A DNA stretch of 64,000 bases from SHLQ01 sp964562985 (GTDB taxonomy: Bacteria > Actinomycetota > Acidimicrobiia > Acidimicrobiales > SHLQ01). The DNA lies in NCBI GenBank assembly GCA_964562985.1, contig CAZLWE010000008.1, forward strand, positions 1 through 64,000, given 5' to 3'. Positions 25,072 to 34,183 of the stretch are shown here, one piece after another (position 1 is the stretch's first letter; each line of letters opens with the position of its first letter). The position numbers and the translations under genes are program-made. The notes beneath the pieces were generated by a model, which did no database searches, was not told the DNA's origin, and saw only the letters and a program-made list of their open reading frames with translations.

Positions 25072-26295
25072 ATGAGAAACACCAAACTGTTCCGCCTGTT
25101 GGCGTTGCTGTTTGCCGTGTCGTTGTTTGCTGCTGCATGCGGTGCAAGCGATACCGGCGATAGCACTGCTGATGCAGGCGCTGAGACCGATGCTGGCGAT
25201 GACGCCGGTGATGATGAGGCTGGCGATGACGCTGGCGATGACGCCGGTGATGATGACGCTGGCGACGACGCCGGTGACGATGCTGGCGACGACGACGGTG
25301 CCGAAGAGGTAGATGTCGTTCAGGGCTCGACCCTCGCTGCTGTACAGGACCGCGGCACCCTCAATTGTGGTGTTTCTGGTGCTGCTGTTGCGTTCTCGTT
25401 TACCCAGGCTGACGGCACCGTCGAAGGTATCGACGCTGACTACTGCCGTGCAGTAGCTGCTGCGGTACTCGGCGACGCTGACGCTGTCACCTTCGTGGCA
25501 CTCACCGCTGCAGAGCGCTTCGACGCTGTAAACACCGGCCAGGTTGACGTTCTCATGCGTAACACCACCTGGACCCAGAGCCGTGACACCGAGGTCGGCA
25601 TGGACTTCGGCCCAACCACCTACTACGACGGCCAGCAGCTCATGGCACGTGAAGGCGACGGCTTCTCTGCTGGCTCTGAGGTATCGGACATCGGTGGCGC
25701 AACGGTATGCACCAACGCTGGTACCACCACGGAGACCAACATCACCGAACTCACCCAAACCCTCGGCGTGAACATCACGCTTCAGACCTTCGAAGACTTC
25801 AACATCGTTACCGAGCAGTTCATCGCCGGTACCTGTGACATCATCACCACCGATGGTTCTGGTCTTGTAGGCCGTAAGGCAGAGCAGCAGCCAGAAGGCG
25901 AGAACTGGGTCATCTTCCCAGCTGCGCCAATCTCGAAGGAGCCACTCGGCCCAACCTACGGTCAGAACGACTCGCAGTGGGCTGACGTCATCAACTGGAC
26001 CGTTTATGCAACCTTCATCCTTGGTGATGAGTACGGCATCGGACGCGACAACGCTGAGGCAGCACTCGCCGATGCGGACACTCCACCAGAGGTCATCCGC
26101 CTCCTCGGCGGCGAAGGTGAACTTCAGTCGGCAATGGGTCTTAGCGCTGATGCGTTCTTCAACACCATCACCCAGGTTGGAAACTACGACGAGATCTTCG
26201 TCGACAACCTCGCACCAGTAGGTCTCGAGCGTGAAGGTTCGTTCAACGACAGCTGGCTCAACGGTGGTCTCATTTACGCTCCACCAGCTCGCTAA
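25072..26295 (+). CDS. polar amino-acid ABC transporter, substrate-binding lipoprotein (AapJ/BztA-like)
   Basis: 407 residues. The signal peptide ends at lipobox FAAAC (Cys23), so the protein is membrane-anchored. Residues 24-78 are an unusual Asp/Gly/Ala linker built of DDAG repeats. The solute-binding domain follows (LAAVQDRGTLNCGV, GIDADYCRAVAAAVLGDAD, FDFGPTTYYDGQ-type pattern), closest to general L-amino-acid binding proteins. It is first in a four-gene importer operon; two hairpins separate it from the permeases, which would allow more binding protein than permease. GGAGG before the ATG decides the start. Confidence 0.9.
   Translation: MRNTKLFRLLALLFAVSLFAAACGASDTGDSTADAGAETDAGDDAGDDEAGDDAGDDAGDDDAGDDAGDDAGDDDGAEEVDVVQGSTLAAVQDRGTLNCGVSGAAVAFSFTQADGTVEGIDADYCRAVAAAVLGDADAVTFVALTAAERFDAVNTGQVDVLMRNTTWTQSRDTEVGMDFGPTTYYDGQQLMAREGDGFSAGSEVSDIGGATVCTNAGTTTETNITELTQTLGVNITLQTFEDFNIVTEQFIAGTCDIITTDGSGLVGRKAEQQPEGENWVIFPAAPISKEPLGPTYGQNDSQWADVINWTVYATFILGDEYGIGRDNAEAALADADTPPEVIRLLGGEGELQSAMGLSADAFFNTITQVGNYDEIFVDNLAPVGLEREGSFNDSWLNGGLIYAPPAR
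25196..25305 (+). repeat. in-gene Asp/Gly/Ala-coding repeat
   Basis: Imperfect tandem units of 12-18 bp on the theme gatgacgctggc / gatgacgccggt encode the acidic linker of the binding lipoprotein. Such tracts can vary in length between strains by slippage. Confidence 0.8.
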
Positions 26296-26329
26296 TAACG
26301 AGTAACCGCGGGTTCCTTGGGGCCCTTGG

Positions 26330-26360
26330 TTGCTAGGGGCGACTTGTTCGCCCCTAGCAA
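26330..26360 (+). terminator. 13-bp perfect hairpin after the binding-protein gene
   Basis: ttgctaggggcga and its exact complement flank a five-base loop (cttgt). It lies 35 bp after the stop and has no T-tract. It is likely a partial terminator or an mRNA 3'-end stabiliser for the binding-protein transcript. Confidence 0.7.
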
Positions 26361-26370
26361 AGTGCAGTTT

Positions 26371-26402
26371 CATGGTGTGGGGTCGCAAGGCCCCACACCA
26401 TG
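26371..26402 (+). terminator. 12-bp perfect hairpin, second of a pair
   Basis: catggtgtgggg pairs exactly with ccccacaccatg around an 8-base loop. It stands 10 bp after the previous hairpin and before the first permease gene. Together the two suggest differential expression inside the operon. Confidence 0.7.
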
Positions 26403-26504
26403 GAAATGAAGCGCAGCGGGAGAGCTGCGTAGGTAAGTAAGCGGCGACCGAGAAGCGGTCGTCCAGGGAGCGAGTATGCGCTCGCTCGTTAGGAGGGCAA
26501 TACC

Positions 26505-28052
26505 TTGGCGGTCACCGATCTGACCCCGCCGGCTCGAAAAATCGAGGCGTCACAGAAGCGTCCTCCGCTGTGGAGGAATTCCAAATTCTTGAGCTGGCTA
26601 GCTCAGATTGTCATCCTGTTGCTCGTCGTGGGCGCATTCCTCTTTCTGGTCAACACCGCCGCTGACGGTTTGGCAGGCAACAACATTCAATTCTCATTCG
26701 ACTGGGTCAATGGTCCAGCGAACATTCAGCTCAGCGAAGGCATCGATACCAACCCACCCAACGCCGGACGTGCGCTGTGGGTGGGCATGGTCAACACGGT
26801 GCAGACCGCAGCGATCGGCATTCTGTTGTCGACGATTCTCGGTGTGCTCATCGGCCTGGCCCGCCTGTCCAACAACTTCCTGGCCAGCCGTGCAGCGTCG
26901 GCCTACATCGAGACCATCCGCAACGTTCCTGTCCTCGTGCAGATCTTGCTCTGGCTCTTCATCATCGGCCGCACCCTGCCGGAACTGCAGAACGACGACG
27001 GCGAGTCGGTCAAGGGGCTCGTCTTCTTGTCACAGCGCGGATTGGCCGTGCCTCGCGTCTTCTACGCCGACGGCTTCTACCAGTGGGTGGCCTTCATTGC
27101 TATCGGCGGGCTGGTCGCTATCCCGGTCCGCAAGTACTTCAATGACTTCCAAGCCAAGAACGGCGGCCGCAACAATGCCGGCACGGCAACGTTGGCAATC
27201 ATTGCGGCGTTCGCAGTCATTGGTTGGTTCGTCAACCCGGTGATGGGCTTTCTCGGCAGTGTCTTCGGCGCTCCTGAAGAGGCCTGGGCGAACATCCCGC
27301 AGCCAGTGATGCAGCTCATCATGAGCGGCGTTGCGTTCGCATTGGCAATCTCGTTCATCGTGCGCTTCTTGAACTCTCGGCGAACCCCAGCGGGTCTCGC
27401 CAAGCTGACCGACGACGATTACTTCCGCATGATCTTCGCTCTGGTCGGCGCAGGGTTGTTCAGTTTCGTGGTCTGGGTCGTATGGCCAGGCCTGTCGAGC
27501 TGGGTCATCAACTCCGGTAGTGACTTCTGGGGCTGGCTCGGCGACAAGTTCGGTGGCGAGCGTGGCAGCCGCCCACTCGATGGCCAGTTGCCGACCATCA
27601 CCGCCGGCAACTTCGCCAACTATGGCCCGACCGGTTGGAACCTCACCGTGTTCCGTGCGTCGCTGCTCGTCGGTTTGGTGCTCTACACCGCGAGCTTCAT
27701 CGCCGAGATCGTTCGAGGCGGCATTCTCGCCGTGCAAAAGGGTCAGACCGAAGCCGCATCAGCGCTTGGACTCAACCGAATTCAGTCACTTCGCAAGGTG
27801 ATCCTGCCTCAGGCCTTCCGCATCGTGATGCCACCGCTTGGTAATCAGTATCTGAACATCACCAAGAACACGTCGCTTGCGATCGCCGTCGGGCTTTCCG
27901 ACGTGGTGCAGGTCGGCCAATCGATCTTCAACAAGAACGGACAGGCGCTCGCCGTGTTCGTCATCTGGATGGCGTTCTTCCTGAGCCTTTCGCTCACGAT
28001 CAGTTTCGTCGTCAACCAGATCAACAACCGACTCAAGATCGTGGAGCGCTGA
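26505..28052 (+). CDS. polar amino-acid ABC transporter permease (AapQ/BztB-like)
   Basis: 515 residues from a TTG; AGGAGG eight bases upstream decides this start. Permease hallmarks are present: ETIRNVPVLVQILLWLFII and the EAA loop EAASALGLNRIQSLRKVILP that docks to the ATPase. It is about 100 residues longer than typical AapQ because of additional hydrophobic stretches in the middle (about 190-340). It forms the channel with the next gene's product. Confidence 0.9.
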   Translation: MAVTDLTPPARKIEASQKRPPLWRNSKFLSWLAQIVILLLVVGAFLFLVNTAADGLAGNNIQFSFDWVNGPANIQLSEGIDTNPPNAGRALWVGMVNTVQTAAIGILLSTILGVLIGLARLSNNFLASRAASAYIETIRNVPVLVQILLWLFIIGRTLPELQNDDGESVKGLVFLSQRGLAVPRVFYADGFYQWVAFIAIGGLVAIPVRKYFNDFQAKNGGRNNAGTATLAIIAAFAVIGWFVNPVMGFLGSVFGAPEEAWANIPQPVMQLIMSGVAFALAISFIVRFLNSRRTPAGLAKLTDDDYFRMIFALVGAGLFSFVVWVVWPGLSSWVINSGSDFWGWLGDKFGGERGSRPLDGQLPTITAGNFANYGPTGWNLTVFRASLLVGLVLYTASFIAEIVRGGILAVQKGQTEAASALGLNRIQSLRKVILPQAFRIVMPPLGNQYLNITKNTSLAIAVGLSDVVQVGQSIFNKNGQALAVFVIWMAFFLSLSLTISFVVNQINNRLKIVER

Positions 28053-28053
28053 C

Positions 28054-29967
28054 ATGTCGGTAACAGGAACAGAAGGACGAGACGTACTCGAAGGTCAACT
28101 CGGCGCTGCAGGCCAGGGGTTCGCTCCGACCAAGAAGGCCGATAGTCCCGGCGACTGGATGAAGAAGAATCTCTTCAGCAGCGCTGGAAACACCATTGTC
28201 ACGATCATCTTTGCCATCTTTGGCTTGATCGTCTTGCGCTGGCTCTCTGGTCTGATCTTTAGCGAAGAGCGTTTGTGGGGCTCGGTGTGGACGAACATGC
28301 GAACGCTGTTCACGTTCAACTTCCCGCAGAGCCAGTACGGACGAATCTGGTTCTCGTTGGGCTCGTTGTTGCTGATGGGCGGTCTCACGGTCGCAGCGTT
28401 CGCTCCGAACGCAACGATGAAGATTCGTGGACTTCTGTCCAAGCTGTTCGGCGCCGGAGTGCTGCTGGCGATCTTCGCGTTGGTGTCGCCTGACCTTGGC
28501 GACAGTCGAGTCATCTTCGCTCTCATTCTTGGGCTCGTGCTCGCCGCCATCGGCGGTATCGCGATCCAAGCGGGTGGATTCAACGCAGACGACGAACGTT
28601 CAATCACGGTGCTGCAGTTCATCGTGGGATTCGCGGTATTCGTAGTAATCGCCGTGTGGCTCGTGCCATTCGGTCGGTTTGAGTTTGCCGACGGCGAAGT
28701 AATCCGCGAATCGGGCACCGTCGCACGCTCCACCAAGGTCCCGTGGACGATCATGATGGCCTTGCTCGCCGGTGGCATTGCCGCAGGCTCTGCACTGCGC
28801 AACTGGCGACCGCTACGGGGCGTCACCGTTCTGTGGTGGGTAATGGGGCCGGCCTTCCTGATCTTCTTGGTTCTTCGCGACCCGGCATTCGACTCGGCAC
28901 ACCTGATCTCGACCGACATCCCGATGGCCGCAGGCTTTGCGATCGGTGGTGCGGTGTTGCTGTACTTACTGACCGGCGAAGGGCTAGCCCCCAAGGCGAA
29001 GGCAATCGGCGCTGTGCTGTTGGCCTACGCCCTGTTCAACTGGGTCGCCGCCTTCGGTGACCTCAACTTGCCAGGCGGCATCACGATCAACTGGCAGTGG
29101 TACCCGTGGGCATCGCCACCAGCGGGTGTCGAGGGAACCTCGATGCTGCAAAAGGCACGCCTGTCGTTCCTCTTCATCGCGATGGCTGCCCTGTTGGCAC
29201 CGAACTTCGTCGGTGAGCTCAAGACCCGACTGCGGTTCGCTGGCGCGTGGGTTGGCTTCATGGTGATCTTCCACTGGCTCGTCACCGCCATCAACACCCC
29301 ATCGACGCTCGAAAACGTGGCGCCACCGTTCCTCGGCGGTTTCACTTTGACCCTATCGATCGCTTACTACGTGATGCTCGCCAGCTTCCCGATCGGCGTG
29401 ATGATGGCGCTCGCCCGCACGTCGAAGCTGCCGATCTTCCGGATGTTGTCCACGGTGTTTATCGAGTTCGTCCGCGGCGTTCCGCTCATTACGGTGCTGT
29501 TCTTCTTCTCGAACATGGTCAACCTTTTCCTGCCCCAAGGCATGAGCTTGTCCGAGCTCGGAGCGATCTTCATCGGATACACGCTTTTCTCCGCTGCGTA
29601 CATGGCAGAGAACATCCGCGGTGGGTTGCAGTCGGTTCGCTCCGGCCAGTTCGAGGCAGCTTCTGCACTCGGTCTGACCGGTGTGCAGCGAACTACGTTC
29701 ATTGTCTTGCCACAGGCGCTGCGAGTATCGATCCCGAACCTCGTAGGCCAGGCGATCGCGACGTTCAAAGAGACCTCGTTGATCTTCATCATCGGCGGCT
29801 TCGACTTCCTGCGCATCGCCAACGCCAGCATCCCAAGCCAGCCTGACTTCCTCGGTCAGAACCTGCCAGCGCTGCTCTTCGTGAGCGTCGTCTACTGGGT
29901 CATTTCCTACGCCATGTCTCGCGGTTCCCAGAACCTCGAGAAGAAGCTCGGCGTCGGCGACCGCTAA
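28054..29967 (+). CDS. polar amino-acid ABC transporter permease (AapM/BztC-like), enlarged
   Basis: 637 residues. The C-terminal 250 residues are a standard permease domain (TVFIEFVRGVPLITVLFFF, EAASALGLTGVQRTTFIVLP). The N-terminal 380 residues add many transmembrane segments; the family is usually near 380-430 aa in total. One base separates it from the previous stop, so translation is likely coupled. What the extra membrane domain does is unknown. Confidence 0.9.
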   Translation: MSVTGTEGRDVLEGQLGAAGQGFAPTKKADSPGDWMKKNLFSSAGNTIVTIIFAIFGLIVLRWLSGLIFSEERLWGSVWTNMRTLFTFNFPQSQYGRIWFSLGSLLLMGGLTVAAFAPNATMKIRGLLSKLFGAGVLLAIFALVSPDLGDSRVIFALILGLVLAAIGGIAIQAGGFNADDERSITVLQFIVGFAVFVVIAVWLVPFGRFEFADGEVIRESGTVARSTKVPWTIMMALLAGGIAAGSALRNWRPLRGVTVLWWVMGPAFLIFLVLRDPAFDSAHLISTDIPMAAGFAIGGAVLLYLLTGEGLAPKAKAIGAVLLAYALFNWVAAFGDLNLPGGITINWQWYPWASPPAGVEGTSMLQKARLSFLFIAMAALLAPNFVGELKTRLRFAGAWVGFMVIFHWLVTAINTPSTLENVAPPFLGGFTLTLSIAYYVMLASFPIGVMMALARTSKLPIFRMLSTVFIEFVRGVPLITVLFFFSNMVNLFLPQGMSLSELGAIFIGYTLFSAAYMAENIRGGLQSVRSGQFEAASALGLTGVQRTTFIVLPQALRVSIPNLVGQAIATFKETSLIFIIGGFDFLRIANASIPSQPDFLGQNLPALLFVSVVYWVISYAMSRGSQNLEKKLGVGDR

Positions 29968-30031
29968 ACAACATCGACTCCCGAAACATTCACCAAGCAA
30001 TCTTGCAACATTCACTCCAGGAACCTTCATC

Positions 30032-30823
30032 ATGAGCCAAGACCCCAACCTGAGCATCGCGGATGCTGGCATGACCGACGAGCTTGCTTCGCGCGAGGAC
30101 GTCATCGTGTGCGAGAACGTTCAGAAGTGGTTTGGCGACTTCCAAGCCCTCCAAGGGGTCGACCTCACGGTCAAGGACCGTGAAGTAATGGTCGTGCTCG
30201 GACCATCGGGCTCGGGAAAGTCCACGCTCATCCGTTGCATCAACCGACTCGAAGAACACCAAGAAGGCCGCATCGTGGTCGACGGCATCGAGTTGACCAA
30301 CGACCTTCGCAACATCGACAAGATCCGCTCCGAAGTCGGCATGGTGTTCCAACAGTTCAACCTGTTCCCGCACCTGACCGTGTTGGACAACATCACCTTG
30401 GCGCCGATCTGGGTGCGTAAGAAGCCAAAGGCCGAGGCCGAGGAGACCGCACGAGCGCTACTCGAGCGCGTGGGTATCCCCGAGCAGGCAGAGAAGTTCC
30501 CCGGTCAGCTCTCCGGCGGTCAGCAACAGCGTGTGGCTATTGCGCGCTCGCTGGCGATGGAACCAAAGATCATGCTCTTCGACGAGCCCACCTCGGCACT
30601 CGACCCCGAGATGATCTCCGAAGTACTCGACGTAATGAAGGACCTCGCACGCGACGGAATGACCATGGTCTGCGTAACCCACGAGATGGGCTTCGCCCGA
30701 GAAGTAGCCGACCGAATCGTCTTCATGGAGTCCGGCGACATCGTCGAAGTCGGAACCCCCGAGCACTTCTTCACCAACCCCACCGAAGACCGCACCAAAC
30801 TCTTCCTCTCGCAGATCTTGTAA
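30032..30823 (+). CDS. polar amino-acid ABC transporter ATP-binding protein (AapP/BztD-like)
   Basis: 263 residues. Walker A GPSGSGKST, Q-loop VFQQFNLFPH, signature LSGGQQQR, Walker B IMLFDEP and the switch His in VTHEMGF are all intact. It energises the AapQM-like channel. It completes the importer operon, and its stop codon lies inside a strong hairpin. Confidence 0.95.
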   Translation: MSQDPNLSIADAGMTDELASREDVIVCENVQKWFGDFQALQGVDLTVKDREVMVVLGPSGSGKSTLIRCINRLEEHQEGRIVVDGIELTNDLRNIDKIRSEVGMVFQQFNLFPHLTVLDNITLAPIWVRKKPKAEAEETARALLERVGIPEQAEKFPGQLSGGQQQRVAIARSLAMEPKIMLFDEPTSALDPEMISEVLDVMKDLARDGMTMVCVTHEMGFAREVADRIVFMESGDIVEVGTPEHFFTNPTEDRTKLFLSQIL

Positions 30824-30859
30824 AGCTGCTGCGCCGAAGGCGCTGCAGCTTTACAAGAT
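30815..30859 (+). terminator. long hairpin spanning the ATPase stop codon
   Basis: Fifteen perfect pairs (30815-30829 with 30845-30859), one mismatch, five more pairs and a GAA loop. The stop TAA (30821-30823) lies in the left arm, so the last codons are complementary to the sequence after the gene. No T-tract follows. It is the probable operon end. Confidence 0.7.
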
Positions 30860-30865
30860 GCTGTT

Positions 30866-30985
30866 CTCCCGGGCTTCGCCCTCCAGCTGTCGCAATCCGT
30901 CGGCTAGCGCCTCCTCGATGCTCGGCTGCTGCGCATGCGCCTTTTCGCCCGCACCGGCTTCGCAGCTGCGGGCTATCCGGTGTTT
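30866..30985 (+). repeat. dispersed intergenic repeat, copy 3
   Basis: Starts tcccgggcttcgccctccag, then ctgtcgcaatccgtcggcta, ctcctcgatgctcggctgct and ccggcttcgcagctgcgggc. It is immediately downstream of the hairpin at the end of the transporter operon. Confidence 0.85.
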
Positions 30986-31255
30986 TCCGCTCGTGCGGGC
31001 TACCCCCTCGATAGGGGCCTGGCCCCTAGTTCTCGGCTTGGTGTTGATAAATCAGGGAAATCATTTTTCGCAAGTTGGGAGCCTTCATGCGAACAACTCG
31101 GTGAGCGAACGAAGTCAGCGGCCTTCGCAGCTACGGGCTACGGACAGCTCAAAATCCGCAGAGCACACCGAGCGAAGCGAATGTGCGATTGCGGCGAGTT
31201 ATTGAGCTGAACCGGCTCCGCCAAAATTGCGGCGGAGCCGCTGGCGGCTTTAGCT
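30986..31255. other. intergenic region with further repeat fragments
   Basis: The rest of a 432-bp gene-free stretch. It contains another cgggctac phrase, a short palindromic ccctcgataggggcctggcccctag segment, ccttcgcagctacgggctac (a repeat-end fragment) and an imperfect inverted pair around ggctccgcc / ggcggagcc near 31212-31242. No ORF was accepted. Confidence 0.5.
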
Positions 31256-31948
31256 TTAGCTTGCCGTCTCCACGAGCCAGTCGAAGATTGGGTCTTGGCG
31301 GCGGAACATTTCGGGATGCCATTGGATGCCGACGATTGGTTTGTCGTCGAACTCGATGGCTTCGATGCTCCCGTCGTCGTCACGGCCGACGACCCGGATG
31401 CCGTCACCTAGCTTGTCGACTGTTTGGTGATGGAAGCTGTTGACCTCGATGCGCTCGCCGTAGGTTGCCGCAACCGTGGAGCCCGCGTCGAAGGTCACTG
31501 AGTGGACTTCGGCTCCGGCAGGGCTATCGAAGCGGGCATGGTCGGGGAGGTGCTGGTGCAGCGTTCCGCCTGCGGCGACGTTCAACAGCTGGTTCCCTCG
31601 GCAAATACCCAGCGTCGGCATGTCTTGGGCGATCGCCAGCTTGGAGATGGCAAGTTCGAACGCGTCTCGATCAGCCTCGGTAGGACCGAGGTCGGCGTCG
31701 GGTTCGTGTCCGTAATGTGAGGGGTCGATATCGGCTCCGCCGGACAGTACGAGACCGTCGAGTCGAGAAATAATTTCTTGCGGAGCCACCTGCATCGGAA
31801 TATGTACGGGCAGTCCACCGCTCTTCAGTACAGCGTCGACGTAATCGACCAACACCGCATCAAGTAACGCATCGCTCAGAACTTCTGGAGCACCCCGAAC
31901 GTCGCCATAAGGGAATTGGCGGCCAGTAATTCCGATCAGCGGTTTCAT
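31256..31948 (-). CDS. class-I glutamine amidotransferase-like hydrolase (peptidase C26, PuuD-like)
   Basis: 230 residues. The nucleophile Cys is in LGICRGNQLLN, the catalytic His in GIQWHPE, and VLSGGADIDPSHYG is typical of gamma-glutamyl-GABA hydrolases. It likely hydrolyses a gamma-glutamyl amide, as in putrescine breakdown, though no other Puu genes are nearby. It is a single gene, divergent from nfeD. Confidence 0.88.
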   Translation of the reverse strand: MKPLIGITGRQFPYGDVRGAPEVLSDALLDAVLVDYVDAVLKSGGLPVHIPMQVAPQEIISRLDGLVLSGGADIDPSHYGHEPDADLGPTEADRDAFELAISKLAIAQDMPTLGICRGNQLLNVAAGGTLHQHLPDHARFDSPAGAEVHSVTFDAGSTVAATYGERIEVNSFHHQTVDKLGDGIRVVGRDDDGSIEAIEFDDKPIVGIQWHPEMFRRQDPIFDWLVETAS

Positions 31949-31999
31949 GCGAGCTACGGTACCGGCAACGGCGGTTAGCTGCGTGGCTAGAGAAACCGC

Positions 32000-32028
32000 T
32001 TGACATAACTAAAGAAAGGCCTTACAAT
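32000..32028 (+). promoter_or_regulatory. sigma70-type promoter of the NfeD-flotillin operon, apparently leaderless
   Basis: TTGACA at 32000-32005 and TACAAT at 32023-32028 with an ideal 17-bp spacer. The expected start of transcription falls at or next to the A of the ATG at 32035. No Shine-Dalgarno precedes that ATG, so the mRNA is probably leaderless. Confidence 0.8.
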
Positions 32029-32034
32029 AAAGGC

Positions 32035-32631
32035 ATGTTGTTAACGGTTTATATCTTCTGCGCAATCCTAGGTATTCCTCTGACAGCTCTGTTCGCGCTC
32101 GGAGGGGGAGATGCTGACGTAGACGCTGGCGGTTTCGATGTTGACGTAGATGTCGACGCAGGCGCCGACTTCGATCTTGATGTTGCCGATGCTGGCGTCG
32201 GTGACTTCACCGGGCTTATCCGGCGAATCCCCATCAGCAGCTACACCATGTTCCTTGCGTTCTTTGGGGGCGTCGGGGCCGTCAGCACGTGGGTCGGCGT
32301 CGGTGTTATCGCCACACTGATCGCCGCGATCGCTGTCGGTGTCTTTGCCGCAGGCTTTAATGCGGCGCTATTCGGCGTGTTGCGAAATACCGCTGTGGAC
32401 TCTTCGTTGACCGACCGGGAGCTCGAAGGGCGAGTGGCCACGGTCAGCATTCCAATCGAAGGAGACAAGCGGGGACGGGTCTTTATCGACACCGGCTCTG
32501 AACGACTTCAGATCACCGCCGGCTCAATCGAGGGTGTCACCGATGCCTTCGTGCGGGGCGACAAGGTGGTCATCGTGAGTATGGATGCTGGCGTCGCCAG
32601 CGTCATGGCGATTGATCCGGAGCTGGAATAG
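32035..32631 (+). CDS. NfeD-like membrane protein
   Basis: 198 residues. It has an N-terminal helix, a strongly acidic extracytoplasmic loop (about 23-60, DVDVDVDAG-type), two further helices (about 66-110) and a C-terminal OB-fold-like domain (GRVATVSIPIEGDKRGRVFI). This is the layout of NfeD/YuaF partners of flotillin, and the flotillin gene follows directly. It probably helps organise membrane microdomains. Confidence 0.8.
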   Translation: MLLTVYIFCAILGIPLTALFALGGGDADVDAGGFDVDVDVDAGADFDLDVADAGVGDFTGLIRRIPISSYTMFLAFFGGVGAVSTWVGVGVIATLIAAIAVGVFAAGFNAALFGVLRNTAVDSSLTDRELEGRVATVSIPIEGDKRGRVFIDTGSERLQITAGSIEGVTDAFVRGDKVVIVSMDAGVASVMAIDPELE

Positions 32632-32720
32632 CCGATGGTTATTCATCCGATCAGTAACCACTTAGATCTCGGGTCGCACCAGCGATCTGCGGGAATGGCT
32701 TCGGCCAGAAAGGGAAATAT

Positions 32721-34136
32721 ATGTTGCCGATAATTATTGCGGTGGCTCTCGTATTGGCGGTTCTCACAGCGATCTTCGTCGTGAAGAGCCTGATCATCAT
32801 CTGTCCTCCGAACCGAGTGGCAGTGATCTCCGGTAAGCAGAACACGAACGCCGACGGCCGGACGGTCGGTTATCGCACGGTCAAGGGCGGTCGTACCTTG
32901 CGAATTCCACTCATCGAGCAAGTGAGCTGGATGGACCTCAACAACATCCCTCTCGAAGTTTCGGTCACCAACGCCTACTCGAAGGGCGCGATCCCGCTCA
33001 ACGTGCAGGGCATCGCCAACGTGAAGGTGTCGAGTCAAGACTCGCTGCTTTCCAACTCGGTCGAGCGCTTCTTGAACGTGCCTCACCAGTCGATCGCACA
33101 GATCGCCAAGGAAACCTTGGAAGCAAACCTTCGTGGTGTTCTTGCAACGTTGACCCCAGAAGAGGTCAACGAGGACCGTTTGAAGTTCTCCCAGGTGCTC
33201 ATCGAAGAGGCCGACGACGACATCAAGACCCTCGGTCTTGAGCTCGACGTTCTCAAGATCCAGAACGTGGTCGACGAAGTCGGCTACCTCGAGTCTGTCG
33301 GTCGTCGCCGCACGGCTGAGGTAGTCAAGGAAGCTCGCGTCGCTGAAGCCGAGAAGAAGGCGGAAGCCGAAGAGGCAGAAGCCCAGTCACAACAGCGCGC
33401 CGAAATCGCGCAGGCTCAGGCCCAGCAGAACATCGTCGAAGAGCAGAACGCCCTTCGTGTCCGTACTGCAGAGCTCGACGGTGTCGCTCGAGCCTCTGAA
33501 GAGGAAGCACGAGTCGCCGGTGAAAAGGCCAGGGCAATCGCTGAGCAGGAGCTCGAAGCCGAGCGTATCGAACTGGAAAAGCGCCGCTTGCAGGCAGACG
33601 TCGTGCTCCCTGCACGAGCTGAGCTTGAAGCATCGCAGCTCAAGGCCCGTGGTGACGCTGCCCATATCGTTGAGGAGGGTGCCGCCCAAGTTGAGGTGTT
33701 CGAGCGGTTGACGAACCAGTACAAGGCTGCTGGTCCCGACGCTCACGACATCTTCGTACTCAACATGTTGCCCGATCTCATCAGTGAGATCGTGAGCACC
33801 GTCAACGGTATCGACATCGACAAGATGACCGTGATCGACTCCGGTGGTGACGGTAACGCCCTTCCCGGCATCGCCAAGCAGCTCCCCTCGTCGGTGATCG
33901 CCATCGCCGAGCAGATCGAGACCGCTACTGGCGTCGACATCATGAGCCCTTTGCGTGAGCGGATGTCAGGTGCGTCAAACGGCGGTGACGCCAGCGCAGC
34001 GCCCGCTGTCGAAGCTGGCGCCAACGACGGCGACGGGCAACCTGCCCTCCAGGCAACTTCGGCCTCGGCCCCAACCCAGATTGAGGTTCCAGACGCTGCA
34101 CCTGCCCATGCGCAGGCAGATGAGACCCCAGGCTAG
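32721..34136 (+). CDS. flotillin-like SPFH-domain protein
   Basis: 471 residues. An N-terminal membrane anchor (3-27), an SPFH/band-7 domain (about 30-200, PPNRVAVISGK), a long Glu/Ala coiled coil (about 200-330, with AEAEKKAEAEEAEAQ-type repeats) and a flexible Ala/Pro-rich tail. Flotillins form oligomeric membrane scaffolds. It lies 89 bp after the NfeD-like gene in the same operon. Confidence 0.92.
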   Translation: MLPIIIAVALVLAVLTAIFVVKSLIIICPPNRVAVISGKQNTNADGRTVGYRTVKGGRTLRIPLIEQVSWMDLNNIPLEVSVTNAYSKGAIPLNVQGIANVKVSSQDSLLSNSVERFLNVPHQSIAQIAKETLEANLRGVLATLTPEEVNEDRLKFSQVLIEEADDDIKTLGLELDVLKIQNVVDEVGYLESVGRRRTAEVVKEARVAEAEKKAEAEEAEAQSQQRAEIAQAQAQQNIVEEQNALRVRTAELDGVARASEEEARVAGEKARAIAEQELEAERIELEKRRLQADVVLPARAELEASQLKARGDAAHIVEEGAAQVEVFERLTNQYKAAGPDAHDIFVLNMLPDLISEIVSTVNGIDIDKMTVIDSGGDGNALPGIAKQLPSSVIAIAEQIETATGVDIMSPLRERMSGASNGGDASAAPAVEAGANDGDGQPALQATSASAPTQIEVPDAAPAHAQADETPG

Positions 34137-34151
34137 GTAATTGATTCGGTA

Positions 34152-34183
34152 GGGTTATCTCTCGAAGCTTCGAGAGGTAACCC
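34152..34183 (+). promoter_or_regulatory. leader hairpin abutting the ppgK start
   Basis: A 14-bp stem with one G.U pair and loop AGCT ends exactly at the base before the GTG start, and its right arm includes the likely ribosome-binding site GAGAGG. It could end the flotillin transcript or hide the start of ppgK. Confidence 0.6.

Noticed and set aside
25196..25305. Repeats as a possible CRISPR array
   Set aside because: Units are 12-18 bp, imperfect, in frame and without spacers; they encode an acidic linker.
25024..26388. 454-codon minus-strand open frame
   Set aside because: Antisense to the well-defined binding lipoprotein; its Val/Ile/Ser runs are the complement of the Asp/Gly/Ala repeat.
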